This document shows, piece after piece, positions 13,163 to 22,590 of a DNA stretch of 64,000 bases; the first letter of the stretch is position 1, and each line of letters starts with the position of its first letter. The stretch comes from Marthasterias glacialis. Lineage: Eukaryota; Echinodermata; Asteroidea; Forcipulatida; Asteriidae. The translations under genes were made by a program, and so were the position numbers. The notes below the pieces were generated by a model. It was not told where the DNA came from. It did not search any database and was given only the letters and a program-made list of their open reading frames with translations. The stretch covers positions 6,762,501 to 6,826,500 of the forward strand of contig OU452224.1 in the NCBI GenBank assembly GCA_911728455.2. Reading direction: 5' to 3'.

Positions 13163-15268
13163 ATGAAAAGATAATTAATAATGTAAGACTTTCGATACAC
13201 GGTGGAGGCAAGGTTATCGGGTAAATTCAGTGTTCTGCAAGTCGTCGCAACTGTTTCGTTCTGCGGTAAATAGATCATGTCCATATGCATGCCCCAGTGC
13301 GCATGGTCAGGAATAATTGGTGTGCAAAGGATTTTGGGTGAAGGCGACGCTTTATGCGTCGCTGTCACAGTCACCGTCGCCTTCGTTGGACCTATGAGGG
13401 CACCGTTTAATTCTGATTTTGTGGGGACTCTGTTTCAATCTAGGTTTGTGCTTGGGGTCACAAATTGGGGGTATTAAAGCAAAATCTTTTCCTAACTTAA
13501 AACAAGTAACACTTTTATCAGTATGAAAGGATAATAGGTCTGTAAGGGTGGCATGGCAAATTGTCCTCATCATCCTCACCCTCGGAGGACGGCCGAGGAC
13601 ATGAAACAACGCCCCCGTTTTAGTCCACAAAAATTTGAACTACATGGCGCCCTCATAAGCCCGGCGACAGCGACGGCGAAGTAACGACGTAGCGTCGCCG
13701 CCGCCCTAGCCTTTCGTCAAGGCCTTCGTGGCTTAGACAGCTATGTAGCCGCGAAGACTAATACAAGTCAGAGCGCACGATCGAGTGGCTTCGCCACTCG
13801 TGCGCGCTGACTTGGTCTTTGCTGCAGTTGCTTCGCGGCTACACAGATGTCTAAGCCACGAAGGCCTCGGCGAAAGGCTACCGCCGCCCTAAACAGGGGT
13901 GCTATATACTATGCGCAAGTCAATGGAACACCATACAATGTGGTATACGACACGTAAACCCGCGCATAGTTACAAGTGAACTACAACGCCGCGGCGTCCA
14001 TCTTGGCAACTTGTTTTGTTGTTGTTGCTGTTCTCGATTTCCCAGGATGCATTACGGTATATATATTAAGTAGTCTGATTCGCTGACCAAAGATTCACTG
14101 ACGACTCTTTTAAAAATCTTAGACGCAACATACATGAATATTCATTACTTGTCACCAACAGTGGACGATGTCATTGGATAAAAAACGAGCGCAGATGACG
14201 GGCTTTGTTTACTTAAAAAATATCTGGGATAATCAGTTTGTAAAAATGTTTCAAATATATTCAAATACAGTGTTGAATTTGATGGAAAAGAAAAGAAAAG
14301 AAAAACGATAATGGGATGTGTCTGCAAAATTTTTGAAATGTTATCAACAAAAGATGTGTCTGACCATCAACGACACTGTCCGAATGCTGAAGGCAACGAG
14401 TTCGGAGCATTTCGGATATTTTCGGAAAAGGATGAATTCCTCCTTTCCTGTCACGTGACAATTGGGTGATACCGGATCCTAAAATCGACAGAGAATAGTA
14501 TAGTGGGAGATTGTTTTGGTATGGGAACCAGACTAATATTTAAGATGACGCTTTGGCCTATTAGTGTCTGCTGCCACCTAGCGCCCTTGTGGATTCTTAT
14601 TCCATAAAAAGTCTGATCAAAAGAAAATATTTGACCTTTCTGCCCCCATGCGATTACGTTGATTTGAATGAGAAAATTTCAAGATGGCTGCCCAAGGAGA
14701 ATGCACTATTTGAACTTACGTAAGACATACACAGGAATATAGCGACCCATCTGTCCAGTTGCAGTGATGAATCTGACAAGGTACATCTGCCAGGTGTCAG
14801 TCAGAAATGGCGTTGCAATGAGGCCTGATACCCACACGCAGGCTCCAATGAAGTAGCCCCACTTACGACCAAGACTACATACAGAGATGATCGAGACTTA
14901 TGAGTTGAGTATTAATAGGTGCAAACTAATCGGGCCCAACTTCACGGATCTGCTTTACCGCAAAGTTCTGCACTTATACGGCGCCATGAGCACATGGTTT
15001 TATGGGCCGTAAGCGCAGAATTCCACGGGAAGCAGAACCATGAAATCGGGTCCGGATGTCTTGGAAATTCGGCAAGGGACGTTATGTTCACCATAGTTGC
15101 ACCACGAAACATTTAGGCCAGACGACCGCAATCACACACTTAACTCAAGATTTTACAGTTTGAAGCTGAAATCATCCGAAGAAAAGGCTTTCCAAATCTG
15201 CGTGTCTGTCTATATTAAATTCTGAAAGGCTAGGAATATTCCGCAAGGCTTGGCAGAAATGTTTTGAT

Positions 15269-15322
<54 letters not shown>

Positions 15323-17409
15323 TTGTTGTTGTTGTTGTTGTTGTTGTTGTTGCTGTTTTAATTTTACTTACAAGTCTGATAGCACGCCGAATATCAAGGA
15401 GCCCGCCAAGTATCCGAGAAAGAAGACTGAGTTGATTCTGTTAGGCACACCCTCGTCTTCACACACCAGATCCCACTGATTAAAAAGAAAATTTAAAAGA
15501 ACAATGATTTGCAAATATCGGAAAAGAGATTTCATGATTTTCTTCAACTGACAGCTTACTGGTTTTAAAAAGAAAGCGCAGTTTTGAGGGAAAAAATTCC
15601 GTTTGGATCAGCAGACCGATCCATTGAGCCCCGCCTACCTTAGCAACTGCCTAGCAACAGCTGCGCATGGTGTGACTTTCTTGCCACGATCGCAGCTGCA
15701 GTGTACTTGGTTCTCGTGGACGGTATGGATTTAGTTTCGTGGCCTTTTGAGCAGTGTCTTGAGTCCAGAGAACAATGCAGACAGGAACACTGTTAAACCA
15801 CTTTTACACGACTGTACAGGGACCACTGCTGTGGGATTTGCACCACCAGAAATACGAACAAATTAAAACAAATCAAAAGTTACTACAGTTGTGTGCGACA
15901 TTGTCAGAACAATGGAAACGGTTTGTTTACTTTTCTAACGTGTCGGGCTTTTGTCGGACTTTTAGCGGCGTTGTCAAGGCTATGATTGGTCAATACGTTA
16001 GTAGGCGGGGCTTAATGGATCGGTCTATTGTGTAGTGGCACCTCACAGCACCACTAGGAAAACTGCCAACATTAGGTCTTGATAGTACAGTAATGGGAGA
16101 ATTTTTGAGACAATAGCGGGCGTCCAACAGACCGGTCCTTTTCCAGTGTTCTCAGCGATGAAAACAATGGAGAAGGACCAGTCTGTGGGACGCCTGCTAT
16201 CGCCTCAAAAGACTCCCATTTGTCGGTACGTTTATAGCTGGTGGCCGCAGGTTCAAATCCCGCTCCAGACAATTTTTTTCATCGTCTACCACAAAACTTT
16301 AATAATTATATTGTCAAAGCTGAGGAAATAGCATGACCCCATGAATTTATGTCTTATGGTGGTGGTGGGGGTGGGGAGCGGTCTTCTAATTAAAACGGAC
16401 GAGCATTCACCAAAAATACAAGATCCACACAATGACATCTCAAAATGATTTCTCTGATATAATATTTCTCTTATCATAAAAAGAGACGGGTACAAACCCA
16501 AGCAATACTCACCGGGTAACGCCAGCAAGAGACCCCCTCCCAGATAATAAACAATACACTCTAAAAACGGCATTACTCAGATTTGACTAAAAACCAGTTA
16601 GTTTTGACTAATCAGTCAGTCTGGCTAGTTTGTTTCTACTCAGGATTATTTAAATAACTAAAATTGGAGTCAAATCCAATTACTTTTTCTAGTTGGTATG
16701 ACTAAATCTGTTTTTTTATTATTATTTTTTTGTGTATAACTAATTGTCTAACTAATTTCCTAGTCAGTTTTTCAACAGCTAGAAAAACCAGTCAATATTT
16801 TGACTGGGTCATTTATAAAAGTGTAGGAGCATGGCAAGAGACATGCTCCCTACAAAACCGAGATTATTACCAGGCACAATTGTTTGTGCTCTTTCCCGCT
16901 CCAAACCAAACGGAAAGCACGGTCCGAATGCAACACGCAGGAACATTAATTTTGATGAAGCTTTTCTTTTCGGTTATTTTGACAAAAACTACCTCAGAAA
17001 TGATGGTGGTCTTGTATTGTGACGTGTCATACTCCCAGCCGTTCTTGCAGTAAACTTGCGTGGCGTTGTAGTCAGTGTAGTTGACATCTGGACTGAACTC
17101 GAGGCCGGCGGGAAGGTCCCACTGGTAACAGTTCTCGTAGTAGTACTCGGTGTCGTCAGGGTAGCCCGGAGCTGGTGGGATGCTGACCGCCTTCACCGCC
17201 GCGGTGCACTCGGCCTCGGTGGTCAACCCGTACCTCGTGCAGTTCGGGTTGTCGAACACCGTGCACCAGTGGTCGCTCGCGCCGGTGTAGAACACGTACG
17301 ACAGAGCCGAGAACGGTCCGATGAAGTTCATGATGTTCACGAGAATGAAGACGCTAATCTGGTACCTTCCAAAGCCACCGACTCGCGTAAGAATTTCTTC
17401 GAACTTCAT
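4853..17409 (-). CDS. SLC22-family organic ion transporter, complete, 10 exons
   Basis: Plasma-membrane MFS transporter of the SLC22 (OCT/OAT/OCTN) family, moving organic cations, anions or zwitterions; the exact substrate cannot be told from sequence. Coding exons: 17409-16993, 15475-15372, 14874-14720, 13127-12959, 11211-11070, 8859-8771, 7383-7175, 7052-6944, 5635-5435, 5057-4853. They total 1800 nt, giving 599 aa, with GT/AG introns and every phase closing. Start: ATG in a good context (AGCCAAAATGA), with the family-typical MKFEEILTRVGGFGRYQ. TM1 is about residues 18-41. A Cys-rich extracellular loop follows with sequons NCT, NYT and NAT, then YDTSQYKTTIISEWDLVC. The MFS loop SDFLGRKWG is at about 172-180. 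ESTRWLLSKGR, near 285, is the SLC22 signature, and a second GRKW occurs in exon 7. A final polar tail of about 70 residues ends NEVVE. The gene is divergent to MANEA. It could be an OCTN- or OCT-like paralogue; the family is certain and the subfamily is not. Confidence 0.93.
5750..5935. repeat. Dispersed repeat, GAGACG...TTCTGAGCGTGCG family
   Basis: This intronic segment of SLC22 is similar over about 140 bp to 31860-32000. Shared blocks are GGCAGCAGACRCAACGG, CCTTTTTGGACAGTTCTGAG, and repeated TTCTGAGCRTGCG. Its edge (TGGGACACTTTTGAGACG) resembles the end of the foldback elements at 8001 and 16091, so they may share a transposase. Confidence 0.6.
6532..6854. mobile_element. MITE, TTAAAGCCC family, copy 1
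   Basis: The ends are inverted: TTAAAGCCCCAACTCAAC on the left and TTGAGCTTGGGCTTTAA on the right. The interior matches 29867-30222 in the same orientation and 7410-7763 in the opposite one (shared GATTTGTGCAAAGAATGGAA and CTCGCAAATRAAACAACGAA-like blocks). It lies in the SLC22 intron between exons 8 and 9. No coding capacity. Confidence 0.75.
7410..7763. mobile_element. MITE, TTAAAGCCC family, copy 2 (inverted)
   Basis: The left end (TAAAGCCAGCGCTCAACAT) and right end (ATTGAGCTGGGGCTTTAA) are inverted repeats. The body is the reverse orientation of the copies at 6532 and 29867. The element begins only about 27 bp from the acceptor-side edge of SLC22 exon 7 (7383), so it takes up most of the branch-point region of that intron. 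Confidence 0.72.
7770..7980 (-). repeat. Dispersed repeat of unknown class (pair with 18112-18290)
   Basis: Read on the minus strand, this matches 18112-18290 (plus) in order: CGGGATCCCG-like start, a GCATTGTCCGTGG block, TTTTTCGTTTT, GTTCAGA and an end with GGCGAAAAT(C/T)GG. The two copies are diverged but collinear. The class is not recognised. Confidence 0.6.
8001..8125. mobile_element. Palindromic foldback MITE with TTAA flanks
   Basis: Almost the whole element is one hairpin. The arms TGGGAGACTTTTGAGACGAT ... ATCGTCTCAAAAGTCTCTCA flank a small centre (TTCATCGCTGAGAACA). It is bordered on both sides by TTAA, consistent with a piggyBac-like target duplication. A second copy is at 16091-16221. 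It sits in SLC22 intron 6 (between exons 7 and 6). Confidence 0.82.
8425..8590. mobile_element. Partial TAGACCGATCC-ended element
   Basis: It starts AATAGACCGATCCATTAAG and continues CCCCGCCCC, the same end as the element at 15612-16029. Only one end is clear, so it is probably truncated. Confidence 0.5.
9030..10895. repeat. CAG-rich minisatellite, 109-bp unit with higher-order structure
   Basis: This stretch lies in the SLC22 intron between exons 6 and 5. After an irregular CAG/CAA-rich lead (9030-9250), a unit containing AACCTAGGTAGCCTCCTCAG, GCATAATGAGCAGAGTAAAA and GCAAAAGCAAAAGC repeats about 15 times. From about 9730 the period is a steady 109 bp. Adjacent units alternate in their spacer (CACCAACAACAG and CATCAACAGCAG). 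Variants TACC/TAGC and CGACAG/CGGCAG recur every four units (436 bp). Open frames in it (poly-Leu, poly-Ala/Lys) are by-products. Confidence 0.92.
11745..11960. repeat. G-rich dispersed repeat fragment
   Basis: The block CAGATTTTTTCACTGGGGGC plus a G run resembles 18718-18860 (TTTTTCACTGGGGCGGGG, later TTTTCAGTGGGGGC). Both are flanked by text ending in 'AGC or CGTAGCCA'-type words, suggesting a repeat family. The class is not known. Confidence 0.4.
12179..12517 (-). mobile_element. tRNA-Leu(CAA)-derived SINE, family A
   Basis: On the minus strand the head reads GTGGCCGAGCGGTCTAGCGC, then GACTCAAGCTCTGGTG, then the B box GGGTTCGAGTCCCGG. This matches a leucine tRNA with a CAA anticodon. A body (CTTGTGTCCTTAAGCAAGAC and onward) and a (TTA)n tail at 12179-12200 follow. 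It is not a functional tRNA gene: the acceptor stem runs into the SINE body. Confidence 0.78.
13697..13888. mobile_element. Foldback MITE, GCCGCCGCCCTAGCC ends
   Basis: The arms are inverted over about 60 bp: CCGCCGCCCTAGCCTTTCG ... GGCCTTCGTGGCTTAGACA on the left and its complement on the right, ending CGAAAGGCTACCGCCGCCCT. The centre holds a second small palindrome (GAGTGGCTTCGCCACTC). It lies in the SLC22 intron between exons 4 and 3. Confidence 0.8.
15266..15355. repeat. (TTG)n microsatellite
   Basis: About 29 TTG/GTT units, ending only about 17 bp from the donor of SLC22 exon 2 (15372). On the transcribed strand it reads (CAA)n in the intron start. Confidence 0.95.
15612..16029. mobile_element. 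MITE with AGACCGATCC / GGATCGGTCT ends
   Basis: The left end, AGACCGATCCATTGAGCC, and right end, GGCTTAATGGATCGGTCTAT, are inverted repeats of about 28 bp, including the CCCCGCCTAC/GTAGGCGGGG part. The interior of about 360 bp has no transposase. It lies in SLC22 intron 1 (between exons 2 and 1). The ends belong to the TAGACC group described in the findings. Confidence 0.8.
16091..16221. mobile_element. Palindromic foldback MITE, second copy
   Basis: Same hairpin as 8001-8125: ATGGGAGAATTTTTGAGAC ... GTCTGTGGGACGCCTGCTAT ... CTCAAAAGACTCCCAT. It is slightly more diverged and lacks clear TTAA flanks. It lies in SLC22 intron 1. Confidence 0.8.
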
Positions 17410-18041
17410 TTTGGCTGCAACTTTGTTTCCTTTGAAGGTGTGTGCAAGTCCGCACTAAGCAGCCTCTCGCAGGATTGTGCAATTAGCAGAGATTTGTTCT
17501 ACTTTTATACCGGTCATATTATGTCTGATTTAAAGGAGAGTTTTGTCTTGTCACTGGTAATCGGCCTGAAAGATAATTATCTCACGTGTCGTATTACTAG
17601 ACGAAATGAAAACAAATGTTGTATAAAAACCGTTGTGTAATAATGTATTGTGTGTAATTTTGATAACAAGTTATCAGGAAGGTCAAAATAATAATGCTTC
17701 TTGAGTAACTAAGTGGCATTTATTTACCCATGGGTGAATGAGAGATAAAATTGGATCCGAAACACCCAAAAGGAAGGGATAACAATGGATCCAAAGGTTC
17801 GAACTAATGTAAATCTTCTTTTTTTTGCAATGTCCCTTTTGTAACCTATAACGTGCACATTTTACATAATATCATTCCGTGATATAATCTAAATAACGAC
17901 TGGGAATCCACAATATTGTCGTCGGGATATTTTTGGGCCGATTTGATCCGAAAAGTCACATTTAAATAAATTTTAAATAGCTATTTTTTTTTTATAGATT
18001 CCATATAGTGGACAGCTTTCAATGCAAGGTTTTGCACGAAC

Positions 18042-18073
<32 letters not shown>

Positions 18074-18111
18074 GCCAATAATAAGTGGTACCTGATTGAA
18101 AACTAAAAATG
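17410..18111. other. Upstream flank of SLC22
   Basis: This holds the presumed SLC22 5' leader and promoter, but no motif I can support. There is an A run at about 18043-18070. The long frames here are shadows of the exon or chance. Confidence 0.4.
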
Positions 18112-18290
18112 AGTTAATGTTGGGATCCTGACATCTCGCGTCCATCAGCCACATACAAGCAATTTTGCGTGTGACATGTATTTTGTGCATTGTCCGTGGC
18201 ATACGCGACAGTTTGTGTATGTTTTTCGTTTTTTTGTCGAAGTTTGTTCAGAAAAAAAGAAGAAAATTAAATCTTTCGGCGAAAATTGGG
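18112..18290 (+). repeat. Dispersed repeat of unknown class (pair with 7770-7980)
   Basis: Collinear with the minus strand of 7770-7980 through GGGATCCTGACATCTC, GCATTGTCCGTGGCAT, TTTTTCGTTTTTTTG and GGCGAAAATTGGGCC. The 124-codon frame over 18176-18550 begins inside it and looks non-coding. Confidence 0.55.
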
Positions 18291-19299
18291 CCAGGCAACT
18301 TCGTTTGACCCAGTCTTGTGCTTTGTGCCTCAGTGCCGGGCTACTTTTTAAGTTCCAGATAACGTATCTTGCGTATAGAGACGACTTATTTTGTGGATTA
18401 GGTCGACTTGTCACAATCTCGCAAAGACGAATTACTGAAACTAAAGAAGCTGATTTCCCATCGTTATTTCAGTATGTCGAGTTGGTCTCGTTGTCTTTGG
18501 TGAAACACATAATGGATCTCCTTGACATCCGTACTGGACATTTGTTTTAAAAACAAAACCAAAACTCCACCTTGGATGTCATGATGTAAAACAAGTTAAT
18601 ATTTACACTCCTGCCCTATCGAAGAATAAACAAAACCATAAATATAATGGTTATTGGTCTGAATGGTCTAATTGATAAAAATCAGACAGCTACGTAACAG
18701 TTTATTGGAAAAATCCGGGTATTTTTCACTGGGGCGGGGGGAGGGGGGTTGCTTTTCAGTGGGGGCCCAGAGGCCATTTTTTTTTTAATGAATTGCATGT
18801 ATCTGGTTTGTTTTCCAGGGGTACCGGGGGAGGAGTGACCCGCCCAGGCCCCCAATCCGTGGCTACGTCGCTTCGGGTATGAGTGCACTTGTCTGGAATC
18901 GGGATTTAAACTAGTATAATCATCATATCAACAAGGACGGAGACTTGCTTCTGCATTAGTAGTGTGGTATAGCTAAACATTATGGATATATAGGACTGTT
19001 GCATTTTTTTTTGTTCGCAAATGTTCGGCAGACATGCATCAAAACCCTCAAATTGTCTGTCCACCATCCACCACGGTTTTAGAATATTGAAATAATGCCA
19101 TCCGCACCACTGCAATCTGATAACATTATAAGATAAATTCGTTGTCACGCGCGCGTGGAGTACGGAAAACTACATGGAGTCGTCCACGTTGTTTAGAAGG
19201 TGTTTTAGAATTTTCAGAGTGATGGGTGGTTGAGGAACCGTATTTATTTAGATTTTATGTTCATTGTGAAAAAAATTCAAATGACAAGGATCTATATGT

Positions 19300-19480
19300 C
19301 AGTTATATAAAACAAATATTGAGTTTAATTCGTGAAATGGGAGGAATATTATCACTCCGTAAAAATTTGACTGTTCCATTTCACTCGCCTTCGCCTCGTG
19401 AAATGGAACAGTCCAAATTTTACCTTGCGATAATAATTGCTCCCATTGCACTCTGAGCCACTCAATATTTGTATACTATA
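19300..19480. mobile_element. Small foldback element
   Basis: Nested inverted repeats: an outer pair (ACAAATATTGAGT ... ACTCAATATTTGT) and an inner pair (AAAATTTGACTGTTCCATTT ... AAATGGAACAGTCCAAATTT) around a short centre. This resembles a MITE without coding capacity. Confidence 0.7.
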
Positions 19481-19483
19481 GTA

Positions 19484-19706
19484 CCAGTGGCGTAACCACA
19501 TGGGGCAGGGGCGGGATCCCCCGCCCTCAGAACCCTTGCCCCGCCCCCTCTAGCCCCCAAATGAAATCGAAAAAATGCACAAAATGATTTGTGCGATACG
19601 TTAAAAAGCCACCCCAAAATGTCTTTGCCCCCGTTTGCCCCCCCCCCTCTAAAAAAGTATACATAATATAACAACTAAGAATACATAATGTCTGGTTACG
19701 CCAATG
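19484..19706. mobile_element. MITE, CAGTGGCGTAACC ends, copy 1
   Basis: The left end CCAGTGGCGTAACC and right end GGTTACGCCAATG are inverted. The interior contains GCCCCC and poly-pyrimidine runs and AAAATGCACAAAATGATT. A second copy is at 28260-28420. A single similar end is at 39449. Confidence 0.72.
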
Positions 19707-21747
19707 CATATTTCGGATGACGTCACAATAAGTGCATTTCCTACAAGATAGCATGAATAAATTTGTCTGGGTTTAGACTTTTTTGATCAAAAGTTCAATG
19801 TGTTATTCACATCTTTATTCGTCAACAGAGAAATACCTGTACAAAACTCATATGTCACCATTCATGAGAAGATGAATCAAGCGCTTTTTAAATGGAAATG
19901 AAGGAAGAATATAATTCAAGCAAACTGAAAAATACGCTGTAGCTGAAATACAAAATGAGAAATTACAAGTGAAATCAAAACAACGACAAAAAAGGACGAT
20001 AATAAAGTGCATGGCGGGGTTCATATCCCAACGGACCCAAGGTCACACACAAGGAACACGGATGCCAAAAAAAAAGGTAAAATTGAAAAGTCCTCACACA
20101 AAAAAAACTAATTATGAAGAAAAAAATAAAATTGATTACTGTTTATTGATGATGACGTGAGTTAAAAAGCTTAGGCACAACACAATTGTCTTTGTTTATA
20201 GTGACCTTCCGGCCCAATAAAAAATCACAGCGATCAAACAAATCAATGAAAAAAAATGGCCACGGCATCGCTCTGTGAATAAGCCTAATCTAAATTGCCA
20301 ATAAATTATCTTTATCAAGTATTACGTAATAACAAACAAACATTTTGCGTATTAGGTACAAACTAACATAACATAATTATGAGCGTTCACTCGAACCAGA
20401 TAGTCGTTGCTCTATGCTCGGACCCAACATAAGCCAGATAATATCGAAAATGTTTTTACGAAAAAGTGTTGTTGGATCCTGCCAGTAACTCGGACTAGTT
20501 TCCGGTGATATGAGCAGCCTGAACTAGACAGTGTTGTGCAAGAGGGGGCGCTTCTATAAAAATTGTTTTATACTAATAATTATTAACAAAAAGTTGAAAA
20601 CTTTCAACTGTAGAGGGCGGTACCATAATACGGCTCTGCAAGTTGTTGCTGTCAGCGTCACACACACAGACCCTCGTTTCTTCGTCGTCGACTTCATTCA
20701 GGTATTAAAACAAATGTGTTTTACTTGTCCCAAAAAGAAATCATCAAGCTTTGATGCCATTTCTTTTGTATTAATAATGTTTACCCACTGCTGCTTTTCT
20801 TTTATGTTGATTGCCCGCCCGTGCCCTTCCTAGTTTCCAGTGTCAAAACAACTAACTCACTGTGTATGCAATGTTTTGTTGCAAGTGAAGTAGGTACAAT
20901 GGCTTCTATTCTAATTCTGTACGCCATCCTCAATTACGTGCATGTTTTGACTTGATATTCACTAAGTAAGCAACTGCACGGCTAGCAAGGGGAAGAAAGG
21001 AGTTTTCCGTGACGATTTCACAAAGAGCTAAGTAAGATCGATCTTAACTATATAATATGTATACCGATCTTAATTGCTTAGCTCGGCCTAAAGTAAACAT
21101 GATTAAGACTAAGAGTGGTGATGTTTCTAAAAAAAAAATACTATTATATTACTAGTACTACACTACAGTACTATTATTATTGACTACTCATCTTAAACTA
21201 GTGAATAAGACATGTACATGTAAGATGAGTTTTATAATCTTATTGCTTTAAGAAATTGGAGAGCAAGGACCAGAAATGGAGCCCAGCTGCCTCCTGCAGT
21301 GGGCAAAAATGTCTGGTGTACTGCACTGGCCCCAGATTAGAACTATACTATCGGCCAAACCAACTGGCTTTCTCCAATTCTAATCAATGTGAACTTACCA
21401 GGGCTGTATGGCAAAATGGTATGGGCTTGCTTTCAGTCACTAAAAAGATGCTAAAAATGTCAAATTACAGTACATGGTCTAAATCAATGAGTGGGGCACC
21501 AGTCGCAACACCGTAAACATAATGGAATGTTGGCTGGTAACCTGTTTGTGCTAAGCAAGATTTTTCTGTGCTTACAGGCTTTATGAAACTAGGCCCTGCA
21601 GGTCACCAGCCAAAATAACATGCAGCATATGTTGCTCGTGACTGGTTCCCTTGCTACTCTTTGCTTAGCAGAACAGTTTGCTAAGCACTATTTCCTGTTA
21701 ATTAAGCAGCTTTGTGAAATTGAGCCTTGAAATGCTCTTCTAAGCAA
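19707..21747. other. Intergenic; possible untranslated first exon of MANEA near 20640-20700
   Basis: No coding gene is visible. At 20640-20700 a GC-richer segment ends TTCATTCAG followed by GTATTA, which could be a non-coding first exon joined to the acceptor at 22533. This is a guess from the donor-like sequence only. Weak TTTCATRRAGC-type repeat fragments occur at 21580-21730. Confidence 0.3.
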
Positions 21748-21886
21748 CAGAAAACACGGCTATGGCTCTGGCTTAGGCTCCATCCGCCTGTTTGAAGCCC
21801 CGCGCCGAAAGCACACGTTTTCAAAGTAATGTACGGAGCCTAAGCCGGTAGCCCAAGCCCAAAGCCGTTGTTTCGAAAAGGGCCAA
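21748..21886. mobile_element. MITE, CACGGCTTGGGCTTAGGCTC-like family, copy 1
   Basis: The arms are inverted, with GGCTTAGGCTCCATCCGCCTG on one side and GGAGCCTAAGCC, AGCCCAAGCCC on the other. The interior TGTTTGAAGCCCCG and ACACACGTTTTC is shared with 32549-32704. No coding capacity. Confidence 0.75.
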
Positions 21887-21904
21887 ATGTATGACATTAC
21901 AATA

Positions 21905-22495
21905 CATGTGTAGATTACTATGACCAAACTCCACCGTCTACACTGGCTCCCTGTCAAGGACATCATTGTGTTCAAATTATGTCACTAACATTCAAGGCTC
22001 AACATGGTCTTGCTCCTGACTTCATCTCCGATCTTATTTGTACTTATTTATCCCCACGTCTACTTCGTTCATCTTCACAGTGTCTGTTGCAGGTTCCCCA
22101 TAGCGCCTCTATCATGTTCTATGGTACCCGAGCATTGTCAACTGCTGCTCCCTCCCTACGGAACTCCCTCCCACTAAATGTCGGCCAAGCTACCTCTGTT
22201 ACGTCCTTCAAGTGCCTTCTTAAAACTCATTTGTTGAAGGCAGTTTAATTTGTAGTTTACTGTTTTTGAAATGGCTCATTTTTTAAATATGGTTTTTTTA
22301 CTTACACTGACGGTGTATTTTAATGTTTTTATTGCTACGGCCAGATGCTGCTCAAGGATCTTGGCCAAGGGTGGATTGTGCTGGTAACCTCTCCCCTTCT
22401 AGTTTTATTTAGCTTTTTCACTGTTTTATTGTAAAGCGCTTTGAGGCATTGCATTAAGGCTCTATATGAGTGTTCTGTGAACGTTATTATTATAT
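21905..22495 (+). mobile_element. CR1/L2-like LINE, 5'-truncated 3' end
   Basis: It encodes the C-terminal tail typical of CR1/L2 reverse-transcriptase ORFs: LHWLPVKD, then after a frame change near 21978 LTFKAQHGLAPDFISDL, LRSSSQCLLQVPHS, GTRALSTAAPSLRNSLP and TSFKCLLKTHLLKAV, then a stop at 22248. A 3' UTR follows (TTGTAAAGCGCTTTGAGGCA, CTATATGAGTGTTC) and a short TTATTATTAT tail. Only about 0.6 kb remains and it cannot move by itself. The tail ends about 40 bp upstream of the inferred MANEA acceptor. Confidence 0.85.
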
Positions 22496-22538
22496 TCATA
22501 GTGATTGTAATGTTATTGTTCTTGTATGTACAGGAAAA

Positions 22539-22586
22539 ATGAGAAACAAGTTGAGGCTGCTTGTGAAGGAAGCTGATCCTTTATGA
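22539..22586 (+). promoter_or_regulatory. Candidate upstream ORF in the MANEA leader
   Basis: An ATG with A at -3 opens 15 codons and stops at 22584-22586, four bases before the main ATG at 22591. A second start at 22583 reads three codons and stops at 22592-22594, overlapping the main start as ATGA. Both are in the leader only if the exon begins at the acceptor CAG at 22531-22533, which is inferred. The main start itself has a weak context, so these frames could reduce translation. Confidence 0.35.
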
Positions 22587-22590
22587 CCAC

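Noticed and set aside
17056-17640. 194-codon plus frame
   Set aside because: Antisense shadow of SLC22 exon 1.
18176-18550. 124-codon plus frame
   Set aside because: Begins in a dispersed repeat and has no family resemblance.
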